NCBI GenBank assembly: GCA_945859605.1
Contig: OX243824.1
Span: forward strand, 24,533,323 to 24,597,322
DNA from: Lumbricus rubellus
Lineage: Eukaryota > Annelida > Clitellata > Crassiclitellata > Lumbricidae
Direction of reading: 5' to 3'
DNA length: 64,000 nucleotides
The position numbers were made by a program, and so were the translations under genes. This document shows positions 53,980 to 64,000 of the stretch, in pieces. Each line of letters begins with the position of its first letter. The stretch's first letter is position 1. The notes under the pieces were generated by a model. That model made no database searches, was not told where the DNA came from, and saw only the letters and a list, made by a program, of their open reading frames with translations.

Positions 53980-54184
53980 GAGTGAATGTAATGTAAAATT
54001 GTATATGTGTGTATATTATATGCATATGTACACGTACATGTGCAATTGCATATGTATATGTATGTTTATATGTATATGCATATGAATTATGTATAAGTAT
54101 AATAGTAGGCCTATACATGTATGTATAATTTTATAATTATGTAGGATAAGCTTATAAAATTATGTATATGTATGTGTATGTGCA

Positions 54185-54215
<31 letters not shown>

Positions 54216-54325
54216 GTGCATATGTATATGTATATATGTACGTATATGTGTATATATATATAATTATATGTATACATGTATATGTATAATTATATATATG
54301 TGTATATGTATATGTATACAGAGAA
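53980..54325. repeat. (TATG/TGTATA)n repeats
   Basis: Imperfect GTATATGTATGTG arrays at 53990-54085 and 54165-54320. Confidence 0.9.
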
Positions 54326-54334
54326 AAATGCGAC

Positions 54335-54472
54335 CATGGGCGGAGTTTATCAAGAAGGGCCAGATTCAACTTTTTTACCATGAAAATGGAACCCGTTTTC
54401 GGGGTTAGCCCCCAGAAGGCCCAGACTCGGAGTTAGCCCTTCCCCAAGAACGGAAAATAAACTCCGCCTATG
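54335..54472. mobile_element. 138-bp hAT-like MITE (CATGGGCGGAGTTT family)
   Basis: Ends CATGGGCGGAGTTT and AAACTCCGCCTATG. Perfect 8-bp duplication AATGCGAC (54327-54334, 54473-54480). Opposite orientation to the 24321-24490 copy. Confidence 0.95.
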
Positions 54473-54804
54473 AATGCGACCGTTGGACGTCAGGGTGATT
54501 GGATTTATTGGCTTCTATAGCGCCGCAAAGGCAAGTATGGGCGCCTGTGTGCGAAAACAGATCCTGCAATAGCTGTCCCTTTACACGGCAGCGTGTTATA
54601 CTTTATTCAAATTCGCTGCATTGCTCCAAAAATTGCGCTAAACTATTATGAGGAACTTTACTGGCACATTCATTATTTTGATAATTATAGGCTATCAGCG
54701 TGATTGTATTTTTGTGCAAGCGCACATTCACGCAAAGGCACGGTGTACTACACATGTCGCTAGTCTCGCTACGCACACGTCCCTATACACGTATATTCCT
54801 ACAT

Positions 54805-55030
54805 AATTATTGTGGGTCCAAAAATGTGGAATGACCTCCCCTGCAATTCGTAGCAAGACTCTGGTGGGAAATTCACCTGCTTCCCTTCGCTGCTTAAAGA
54901 CACACTTATATTTTCGTGGGCATGCAGTGTCACGCTAAGAGCGCTTCTGAATAGTTCTGCTGTGAAGACCAGGAAGACCTTATACCTTTTCCTGAGTTCT
55001 TCCCGTGCAGGACTGCACATCGGGCAACGC
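54805..55030 (+). mobile_element. LINE RT C-terminal fragment
   Basis: Plus-strand VGPKMWNDLPCNS, then a stop and a shifted FPSLLKDTLIF-like remnant: the GP-x-x-WN-x-LP ... S-x-x-x-FK-x-x-L tail of CR1/Jockey-like LINE RTs. Decayed. Confidence 0.65.
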
Positions 55031-55039
55031 AGCTTCTCC

Positions 55040-57285
55040 ATTCTTCTCTTTACTCGATTATACCACTTTCGAGTAATGTTCAATCATGTCTTATAAATGA
55101 TAATGCATTTACGCAGTGGGAATACTACGTCAAACCTTCTACAGCAACAGATCTTAGTATTAAACTATTATCCAAACCTATAATAGCAGAATATAATAAG
55201 GCGATGGTCTCCCAGCCAGTTGCGGTTAAGCGCATTTTAATAGAATGTTGTCATTCTTTATTGATGACCTCCAACCCTCTTCCAGCGTATAGACGGCTGG
55301 CTCTCTTGAGGCTCGAACTCATCTCCGTGCTGTCAGTTTCCAGGCCGTAAATGATCCATCGAGTCCACGTGTCCATCCATAACTTCCCACTCACCAATCA
55401 AAGACCTTCAGCGCCATATGGCTCCCTCCTTAGTCTCGTCTCCTTCGGTCGAAGAGACCTCCTTATGGCTGACCTGCTTCGCCGTCGTCTAATGGATTGG
55501 TCCATCGGAGTATATGGCTTTTCATATGATTGGTGGGCTATAAAAATATCGCCGTGAAAAAACTATATAATAGTCCGGTGCTACAAAGATAAATTTTCTA
55601 GCAGATCAACCTATTGCCGGTTGACCTTTCTGCTTATGACCTTTGTAATTATTTTATCTGCCTATAGTTGCTTGCCCATTACTTTCTCATCTACATGTAC
55701 ATTGCCCTACTTGTTAACGCAGATTCAAATTCTGTCCTCTTTAATTTAATTTAATTTTCACTTACATGTTTCTACTTATTCTTTTTCGAAACGACTCAGA
55801 AACTATTGATGAAGCATAGATCTACAATGTCTACATGTACCTGATGTTTCCTTATGTAAACAAAATCGTAATAAAATTTCCATACACGTTAGGCTAATTA
55901 ACCTAATTAAACAATCTTTAGTCCTGCCTTAATAATTGACAATGCAGTCTATAAAGGCATCTAAACGTGAGGGTCTATTACTACGAGGTAAGTGTTTGAA
56001 GTTTGAGTCATAAGCTTACTCGTTTACTTTGATAAGCGCACGTGCATTTAGCATATTATAATAATCATATCTTTAAAATATTCGCGCGTAGGTTTAATTG
56101 TATGCATGAAATATTTTCCTCAAATGGCGGATCAACGATTGACTCACTTGACTGAGCCAGAGTTTGGAAGGTCGAAGATATATCGGCCTTTGCTCGTCGC
56201 CCGTTTGTTTACCAACAGATAAACCACCGTTCGCTGGGGTCTCTCTCTCTAAGCCGACGAACCAACACTCGTCAATATTTACCCCAGAAACATATATTAT
56301 TTACAGGTCCCTTTGAACCCTGAAGGGTCATCATGCGGGTGGAAAATATGGGTTGGAGATGCAGCATGTGAGAATGAAGATTTCAGACGAGGAATGGGGG
56401 GGGGGTGAAGGGCATGGAGCAGGTGACTGAAGACTGCCGGGCAGACTGAAGTGTTTACAAAGAGCGGGGTCGATGAAGTATTCTCAAGTGATATCGAGTT
56501 CAAAATGTCGACAAAGACCACGACAACAGTCACGTTGCAAGCGTCTGGCGATTTGAAGGATTTTATTGGAGTAACTTCTGAAATTATTACACGAGTTAAC
56601 GGTGCAGGTATTTCAGATTTCTTTACATAAATTCTGTTCCGTTCTTTAATTTATTAGGACTCTGTTGTTGATGGGTAGCCAGAGCCTAAAGTGTGGAAAA
56701 GGAAGTGCCTGAACGGTCATCACTTCTTCATGCTCTGCTGTCCAAATAAGTGGCAGAACACCGTTGAGATTTGAAGACAAGTGCCTGGATGCCGTCCATG
56801 ACCGTCCAGCCACACTTTAAGCCTTGTATGTAGCTATATGGTCTAATTATTAATTAGCCTACTGCACTGTAGAAGTCCGTCGTATTTCGTCCTGAAATTT
56901 GGGGCTGTGGCGTCGAAATCTGGTTGGATCTTTCTTAAATTTTTTATGATTTATTTCTCGAATTTCCTAAAGTAAGCTTAACTCTTCCATCCGCTTCAAA
57001 TTAATTGCTTTTCTGCCTCGCTTATTATGACCATGGCTGATATATGCGAAATATCTGTTTATTCTGGGATATATCTTCAATGCTGCGGCTATTCTGTTTC
57101 CGATTATACACTGTATATCAGGAGATTTTGTATGTGCTTGACGGGTTATCTAAGTTTATTACGATTTTATTGCGATTTTATAAGCATATAGGCCTACATG
57201 TAGGCCTAAGGGACTCATACATGTACATGATCCATGTCGTAATAGGCATGGAAGATTTACATGTGGTCATTGGGCTATATGCTGA
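55040..57285. other. No gene
   Basis: No supported coding frame. Around 56690-56820 there is a repeat resembling 26650-26850 (GTGCCTGGATGCCGTCCATG). The rest is AT-rich unique sequence. Confidence 0.5.
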
Positions 57286-57500
57286 GGGGCGCGTTGGTGT
57301 AGTGGTGGCGTCGTTGCCTTGGAGCTGGAAGGTTCGAGGTTCCAATCCACCTCGCCGCGTAAGGACCTTGGGCAAGTCCTTCACTCACAAATGCACAGCG
57401 CTTCGGCGTGAAACTCCGATGCAGTGTCCGCTCTGCATTCGGGAGTGCCTCTGAGTAGAGAGCTTGAAGGGGTGCTATAAGAAGTGCACATACAAACATA
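57286..57500 (+). mobile_element. tRNA-derived SINE copy 5
   Basis: GGGGCGCGTTGGTGTAGTGG head with altered A box, GAGGTTCCAATCC B box with one change, body, and tail AGCTTGAAGGGGTGCTATAA then GTGCACATACAAACATA. Confidence 0.9.
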
Positions 57501-57798
57501 GCCTACAAACAAACATATGCAGTAATCTGCTTTTTCGGACAACGCCACACAACGTGTTATATGGATCATACAGTACAACATGTCCTGATTTAATTCTTTG
57601 CTTCTTCATATTGATCCATTCTCACCGTTCTTTGCAGCATCTGCTCTCCCGATTTTCCTTCCCGATTCCAAGGTTCTTCCCAAGACGGTTTAATAACTAA
57701 GAAGTGAATGACTACAACTACTTCTGGTATCTTAACTAAATGTAAACTCTTAACTACATAAGAAGAAGAAAAAAAGTTAAAGAATCAACAAGTGCAAG

Positions 57799-57801
<3 letters not shown>

Positions 57802-57834
<33 letters not shown>

Positions 57835-57836
57835 GA
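57802..57836. repeat. (GT)n microsatellite
   Basis: Pure TG run of about 30 bp, next to the LINE fragment. Confidence 0.95.
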
Positions 57837-57859
57837 GTGGCTTACATGGACCAACACAT

Positions 57860-58232
57860 TGTTACATCATAACACAATGTTGCCATTATTGACAAGGTGA
57901 GAGCGAAACTTTTTCTTAAACAATGATAGTGATGGAGATTGCCTAACTTCTTGAGGGATTTTATTCCAGATTGAAGGACCAGTGGCTCTAATACAGAAAA
58001 GACGGGTATTTGTGCGAGCAAAGATGCATCTGTAATTTGACGAGTTTCTTGTTGAATGAGAATGGATCTGAGAAGCAAGATTAAAGAATCCCTTGAAAAC
58101 AGGAGGGAGCAAACCGTGGTCAAAGCGACACATAAATTCTCCTGATTGATAGAGCTGAATCTGCTCAAATTTTAATATGTTAAAATCACAAAATAAGGGG
58201 TTGGTATGCGATAAATATGTAGTACCAGCCAC
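57860..58232 (-). mobile_element. LINE RT C-terminal fragment, minus strand
   Basis: Open minus-strand frame to 57867: EQIQLYQSGEFMCRFDHGLL, HSTRNSSNYRCIFARTNTRL, GPSIWNKIPQEVRQS and LFKKKFRSHLV. This is the last 110 residues of a CR1/Jockey-like LINE RT. Unlike the other fragments its frame is unbroken. Confidence 0.85.
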
Positions 58233-58239
58233 TATTTAA

Positions 58240-58600
58240 ATTACATTTCCGTTCATATCATACATCTCCAGCTTTCCTTCAACCGTCCTCAATCTGTCAA
58301 CTAAATACATGTACCTTACTCATTCAGGTGTATATAGTCTGACATAATTCGCACAGACCATTTTGACCGATTTCTCCATCTTTCTCATTAGCCATCCTTC
58401 ATTTGCTTCCTTCGTTCCATTTAAATCAATCACTCTTCCTAATTCCTTTACTTCCCAGTCGTTTCTTCAAATTCCCTAACATCCGTTTTCTCATCGCTCT
58501 CCCTAACCCGATTATCCTCTCATCGATTACCCACCGTAACTCCCCCGGTCAGCTCCATCCTTTCCTAAATCAACCACCTGTCAGCGCTTAGAAGCGCCCT
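58240..58600. other. No gene
   Basis: Pyrimidine-rich (CTTCCTT, TTCCCTAAC) unique sequence without a supported feature. Confidence 0.5.
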
Positions 58601-58639
58601 GCGTCCGCAGCCCAAAACTCGCCAACTAAAACAGACAGA

Positions 58640-59070
58640 TACGTGGATGGGTGGACGGACGAAAAAATGGAAGGAGACATGAGGGTGGATGGACGGAAAA
58701 CAGATGGGCTAGATCTGGGACTTTTCTGACGGACAGAAAAACAGAGGGACGGGTGGATGGACGGACGGACGGATAAATAGAAGGACGAATGGATGGACGA
58801 AAAAACAGAAGGACAAATGGATGGACGGTAAAACAGTAGGACGAATGGACGTACGGACGGAAGAATGGACGGACGAGTGGATTGATAAGCGGACGGAATT
58901 ACAGAAAAACAAGTGGATGGATGGACGAAGGGAAAAATAGAAGGACCATGGATGAATGAATGGATGGACGGACGGAAAAACAGAAAAACAAGTTGACGGA
59001 TGAACGAAAAGTAGAACGACGCATGGATGGCTAGAAGGATTGACGAACATAAGGATGGGTTAGATCTGGG
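58640..59070. repeat. (GGAC/GGAT)n degenerate array
   Basis: Units like GATGGACGGACGGA and AAAACAGAAGGACGAATGG, with a higher-order period of about 40-50 bp. A GGGTTAGATCTGGGACTT word flanks both ends (AGATGGGCTAGATCTGGGAC at 58702 and 59048). Confidence 0.85.
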
Positions 59071-59616
59071 ACTTAGATGGTCGCTGTGGTCTGGGTGGTG
59101 GTGGTGTCGGCACTGTCGAGTGTAAAGCATGAGACAGACGCCATTCGAAAGAAGCGCTGTTCCCTAGGCAACACATAAACGCATCGGATGAGAGTCGCTG
59201 GTGGTGGCGATGAGGGCGGCCACCGTGTAACGCCACGACCGACGGTATCGGCATAGTCTTGCTGCAGGTGGATATGTATACGTCCGTCCGTCTCACTGAC
59301 AAGCCAATGGTATGGAAGAAACAGCGACGACCGCCGCACCAACCACCGACGCATCGACCAACGTTGATTTATCCAGCGACCGTCGTATAGGCATTACGAC
59401 GGATTGCTCGCACGCTGATATCGTGAGGCGCAAGAGACGACTGCACCGCGTGGAGTAAGGCTGGGGTTGAGATTTTAGAATAGCGAAAATGTCGGTGACA
59501 TGTGAAGGCGAAACGTTTGGAATGCCACAAAAGATTTGAGATGATAGATAGATAGATAGTCGATGATGATATTAGATGATTACGGATGATGTGTGGTGAG
59601 TGTGATGTGATCCAAA

Positions 59617-59657
<41 letters not shown>

Positions 59658-59719
59658 CGACGACGACGACGACGATGATGACGACGACGACGACGACGAT
59701 GATGATGATGATGACGATG

Positions 59720-59751
<32 letters not shown>

Positions 59752-59860
59752 GATGATGAGGAGGAGGATGATGAGGATGATGAGGATGATGAGGATGATG
59801 AGGATGATGAGGATGATGAGGATGATGAGGATGATGAGGATGATGATTACGTCTCATGAT
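59617..59860. repeat. (GAT/GAC)n with (GAGGATGAT)n higher-order repeat
   Basis: Triplet run passing from ATG to GAC and back, then about nine units of GATGAGGAT (9-10 bp). Confidence 0.95.
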
Positions 59861-59929
59861 GAGATGGTGACTATTGTCAGTGATGATACCGAGGACGCCA
59901 TGGCTGATGAGGTTTGCAGTTGATGATTT

Positions 59930-61190
59930 ATAACAGATGTAAACATAGGAAAATCTAAAGTTGATCGAAAATAGTCGCCTTAAACATTTTGGATTCATAA
60001 CATGCAAAGTTGTTGCTGCGCCGGCCAATTGCAACTAGGCCTATTGATCACAACAAGGTGATTTCAAGCACATAGCTGCTCAAAATAAAATGATGTGCTT
60101 ATAAAAATACCAATTTAATATAATATTGATATAATTTTAAATATCAATCTGTTACTTTTAACGCACCTGTGCGATTATTGCACAAGACATTTTAATCTAG
60201 TGCCATCAACAGACAATCTAATAATTAGGTTTATAAATAATAATAATTATGCAGCAGTTCAGTACTCTAGGGTAGATTGAGGCAGTCATAAAATTTTATA
60301 TGAATTTCCCATTCGAAAGGCTGCATTGCGTGGTATTATAGGTCCCTAGAACATTAAGGCAGTCGCTGATGGAAAAACAATTGGGGAGAAGTTGATGATT
60401 TATATACAAATGATTACGGTACACGTAATTTTTATAGCAGTAGGCTCCTAGAACATTTCGGGCATCATCTTTGAGGCAGCAAATTTTCGAATGAACTCAA
60501 CAGTTTTCTCTACAATGGGAACCGATTTTTCGGCCGAATTCTGGGCTTTGGTGTCATGACTTTTCTCAAATACTTTTGTACCATTCTACAAGTTTACCTC
60601 TGCCACATATTCACTTTCTTTGGCAATGTAGTTTTTTTACCAATGTCGAATTCAACTCAGTGCTTAGGTGGGCATGGCACTGCAAGCTAAGTGTTTTAAT
60701 AATAGAATTAGTTCAAGGACGAACCTTACGAGCTGTATTTAGTGCGGCGCCTAATTCGCAGGAATTAGATTGCTGACAACCCATTAGAACCCGTTTGGTA
60801 ATGGCCCCAACTGACTGAGTGGATCAAATAATAACGCTTTTAAGGCAAGCAGTGCCTTGTGATCGAGTTTAGTTTATGAGTTTATGCTATTATCCACGCT
60901 CAGTCGCAGTGGCTTAGCTTTTCCACAAAATTATGTCACTCACATTCCGGTTACGGTGAAGTTGGCTGAAACCAATTTCGCACGATACTCGATGCAATTA
61001 TCCGCGCGCTCTAGACTATCCGCTTTTCCGCACCGCCCCCCGTCGCAATTTCTGTTTCTCGGCGAAGAAGAGGAACTGCGATCAGTTGGAATGGAAGTCT
61101 TTCCAGTATGTCATGTATTTATTAGATGGATGCAAGTCCTCGAAGAAAGAGGCGGACTGTTTCGTATAGGATCGCGTGCCCAGGGTTGGA
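59930..61190. other. No gene
   Basis: AT-rich 60060-60480, GC-richer 60890-61150. A plus-strand frame at 60884-61190 (with [17 protein letters not shown]) has no recognised family and runs into the GGAT array, so I do not call it a gene. Confidence 0.5.
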
Positions 61191-61555
61191 TTGATGGACG
61201 GACGAATGGACGGTTGGAAGAACGGGTGGATGGATGGATGGATGGATATATGGATGGGTGAATGGATATATGGGTGGATAGATATATGGACGGATAGATA
61301 GACGGATGAGTGGACGGTTGGAAGAACGGGTGGATGGATAGATGGATGGGTGGATGGATTGATAGATGGATGGGTGGACGGACGGATGGATGGATGGATG
61401 GACGGGTGGATTGGTGGATGGGTGAATGGATGGATGGATGGGTGGATGGATGGATATATGGGTGGATGGATAAATGGATGAATGGATATACGGGTCAATA
61501 GATGGATATATGGATAGATAGATGAATGGTTTGATGGACAGGTCGATGGATGCAT
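61187..61555. repeat. (GGAT)n degenerate array
   Basis: GATGGATGGATGGGTGGA-type repeats, directly followed by SINE copy 6. Confidence 0.9.
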
Positions 61556-61560
61556 GTGCT

Positions 61561-61772
61561 GTTTGTATGTGCACTTGTTATAGCGCCCCTGCAAGCTCTC
61601 TCTACTCAGAGGCGCTCCCGAATGCAGAGCGGACACTGCATCGGGGTTTCACGCCGAAGCGCTGAGCAATTGTGAGTGAAGGACTTGCCCAAGGTCCTTA
61701 CGCGGCGGGTGGATTCGAACCTCGAACCTTCCGGCTCCAGGGCAACGACGTCACCATTAAACCATCGCGCCA
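61561..61772 (-). mobile_element. tRNA-derived SINE copy 6
   Basis: Minus-strand copy with tail complement TTATAGCGCCCCTGCAAGC at the low end and head complement (GATGGTTTAATGGTGACGTCG sense) at the high end. One base is lost in the GGCGAGGTGG block. Confidence 0.9.
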
Positions 61773-61984
61773 GGTGGAGTTAGGAAGAGAAAGATTGACA
61801 ATCGCAATATTACGAATGACGGAAGGAGGATAGTTTGTTGTTTGAATGGATCTACGAATGCGATGATGGAAGACGCATTGATGGATAAACTAATGGGACT
61901 GGCTATACAATTCAGGTTTGTCTTTGGGGAGAAATGGAGAAAGAAAGATATAGACAGACAGAAAAGTAGACAGAGTCTGACAGA

Positions 61985-62330
61985 GATGGGTGAGTGACTG
62001 GATGTACGGTCAGATGGATGGATGGGTGGATGGATGGATGGATGAATGGAAAGATGGACGGATGGATGAATGGTTAAGTGGATGGATAGGTTAATGGATA
62101 GGTTAATGGATGGATGGAAGGAAAGATGGACGGATTATATGGATGAATGGATGTTTTAATGGTTGGATGGGTGGATATATGGATGAATGGATGGATGTAT
62201 GGATGGATGGATGAATAGATGGACGGTTTAATGAATGGATGTATATATGGATGAATATATGGATGAATGGATGGATGTATGGATGAATGGATGTATGGAT
62301 GGATGTATGGATGAACGGATGGAGACAGAC
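61985..62330. repeat. (GGAT)n degenerate array 2
   Basis: ATGGATGGATGAATGGA repeats. No gene. Confidence 0.9.
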
Positions 62331-62514
62331 AGATAGTTAGAATGAAATGACGGATATACTAGAATACATGCACATACAGACACGCAGATGAAGACAATGA
62401 AACAGACAGAGACGGACAGATACAGAGACAGAAGTATACAGAGACGGAGACAAAAGGAAAGAGAGAGAAAATCTCAGATGTTCATTCCAAATGACCTTGA
62501 ATGGTTGTCGCGGT

Positions 62515-63090
62515 CGATGGCAGCCGAGGAAGAGGAGGAGGAAGAGGAGTAGGAAGAGGAAAATGACCTGGAGAAAAGTAAGATGAGGAGGGATGGGGAA
62601 AATAATAGGAGGAGGAGCGAGAGAAAGATGAAGAGAGGCAAGAGTAGAAGGATGGTGAGATATAGAAGGATGAGTGAAAAGATACGAAGGAAGGAGAGAG
62701 GATGGAGGGCCAAGGTCGTTGAGGAGGAGCAAAAAGGAAACGAAGAGGAGGAGGAGAAGGAGGAATAGGAGGGAAGAAGGGAAGGAGGAGAAGGAGGAGG
62801 AAGAGAAAAGGAGGAGAAGAGAGTAAGGGGAGGAAGAGGTAATGAGGCAGAGAAGGGAATGTAATAGAAAAGTAGGAGGGGTGGAGGAGGAAGAGGAGGA
62901 GGACGAGGAGGAGGAGGAGAAGGACGAGGAGAAGGAGGGGAAGGAGGAGAAGGAGGACGAGAAGAAGGTAGAAAAGAGGAGGGGGAAAAGAGTAAGGGGA
63001 GGGAGAGGATGATGAGGCAGAGAAGGGAATGCAGTAGAAGAGTAAGAGGAGGCCAAGGAGAACGCGAAGGAGAAGTATCTGATTCGGTGG
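62515..63090 (+). repeat. Long polypurine tract
   Basis: About 570 bp, nearly all A/G on the plus strand (GGAGGAAGAGGAGGA). It contains two similar blocks with TAATGAGGCAGAGAAGGGAATG near 62840 and TGATGAGGCAGAGAAGGGAATG near 63010, so a roughly 170-bp unit is duplicated. The Ser/Phe/Leu-rich minus frame is an artefact. Confidence 0.9.
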
Positions 63091-63383
63091 AAGAAATGGA
63101 GCAAGGATTTTTCAGCAGAAGAGAAAGAGAAAGATTTGTAGATAAGTAAGTATAATCGATGACGAATTCACATTAAGACCGGTTGCTATGGTGACGTTGA
63201 TGAAGATGTTCGTGATTCATGAAGACAATGCGATTCTTGAAGACAATTAATGGCGTCGACGATGACGAAGAAGAATTTGGACAATTACGACGACGATTAA
63301 GATAAAACAAATGAAGATGATTCGAACGATAATTACAAGAGCAGTGATGATAATGACGAAGACGACGACGACGATGATGATGA

Positions 63384-63394
63384 TGGTCATAATA

Positions 63395-63479
<85 letters not shown>

Positions 63480-63480
63480 G
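63384..63480. repeat. (AAT)n microsatellite
   Basis: TAATAATAAT run preceded by a (GAC/GAT)n patch. Confidence 0.95.
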
Positions 63481-63489
63481 ATTTAATAA

Positions 63490-64000
63490 TAATAATAACA
63501 ATCTTGAGACGATTTATAATGTAATGTAGTGCTGTGACTGAGGACAAGTTCGCTGCACAATGCACATGGGTCTAAAAAAATCATGATCATAATTATCATA
63601 ATTTTTTTCATAGGGAAGATATTTGTGGCATTCGAATGCTATCATCGGATGTTCTGTGCACATAATAACCTATGGTGCTGTTGTAAAAAGACGATAACTT
63701 TAAAATGAAATCAGAATAATGTAAAAAATAGTTATCATCGTCATAACAATGGTTGTAGAAAATAAATAGTTGCTGTAACAATAGAGTAATGATAGTGACA
63801 ATCGATTTCACTTCGGCGGCTGCTGGTTATGCTAAACCGCTTTTTTTATCAGCATCATAGTTGTTGTTGTCGTCGTCGTCATCATCATCGTTTTCGTCTT
63901 CACCTCCATCAGTATTTTTGATAAAATTTTAGTAAATAAAAATGTGATTTCCATGCGGTAAATTTGTTCATGAAAAAAATTCCGAACTTATTGCACTAAA
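63490..64000. other. No gene
   Basis: AT-rich sequence with a GTTGTTGTCGTCGTCGTCAT triplet patch at about 63860-63895. No supported feature. Confidence 0.6.

Noticed and set aside
59060..59354. Possible exon(s) on the minus strand
   Set aside because: Two overlapping frames are open, but neither shows a known motif and splice sites are unconvincing.
62337..63104. 255-codon Ser/Phe/Leu-rich minus frame
   Set aside because: Complement of a polypurine tract; low complexity throughout.

Overview
The window is animal genomic DNA: a split, minus-strand host gene with GT-AG introns, dense microsatellites, LINE, SINE and MITE debris, and one complete virus-like transposon. The palindrome TAGGCCTA is strongly over-represented (about 30 copies counted by eye). 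Together with the repeat types this suggests a marine invertebrate, possibly a deuterostome such as an echinoderm. That assignment is a guess; no rRNA, mitochondrial or other diagnostic gene is present.

Host gene (minus strand, about 27.0 kb down to 0.96 kb): thirteen exons of an unconventional myosin-XV-like heavy chain. I chained them by splice sites and reading phase, and all twelve junctions keep frame. They cover the segment before the first MyTH4 domain, that domain, and the long Pro/Gln-rich linker after it. Motor and IQ exons (higher coordinates or beyond) and the SH3, second MyTH4 and FERM parts (beyond position 1) were not found. The introns are full of tetranucleotide repeats and transposon debris.

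Polinton-type element (39053-47765, plus strand): an 8.7-kb DNA transposon or endogenous virus with a perfect 44-bp terminal inverted repeat starting AG and a perfect 6-bp target duplication TATGAC. Ten tightly packed, intact plus-strand ORFs encode an IAP-type RING protein, an A32/FtsK-like packaging ATPase, a small basic protein, a helical protein with an Ala run, a retrovirus-type integrase with a C-terminal chromodomain, two tandem paralogous minor-capsid candidates, a pVI-like amphipathic protein, a double-jelly-roll-type major capsid protein and an adenain-like protease. The protein-primed DNA polymerase B of ordinary Polintons is absent and there is no room for it. This PolB-less, capsid-complete element is the most notable thing in the window.

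Other mobile DNA: six copies of a tRNA-derived SINE whose 3' tail matches the 3' end of a LINE also present here; nine or so LINE reverse-transcriptase fragments; a 2.03-kb hAT-type element with a perfect 8-bp target duplication that carries a LINE fragment; several short MITEs with 8-bp duplications and one with 9 bp; and two TIR elements sitting in ATACAT-type microsatellite. From 47.8 kb to 64 kb no gene was recognised: only repeats, LINE remnants and long polypurine or tetranucleotide arrays.
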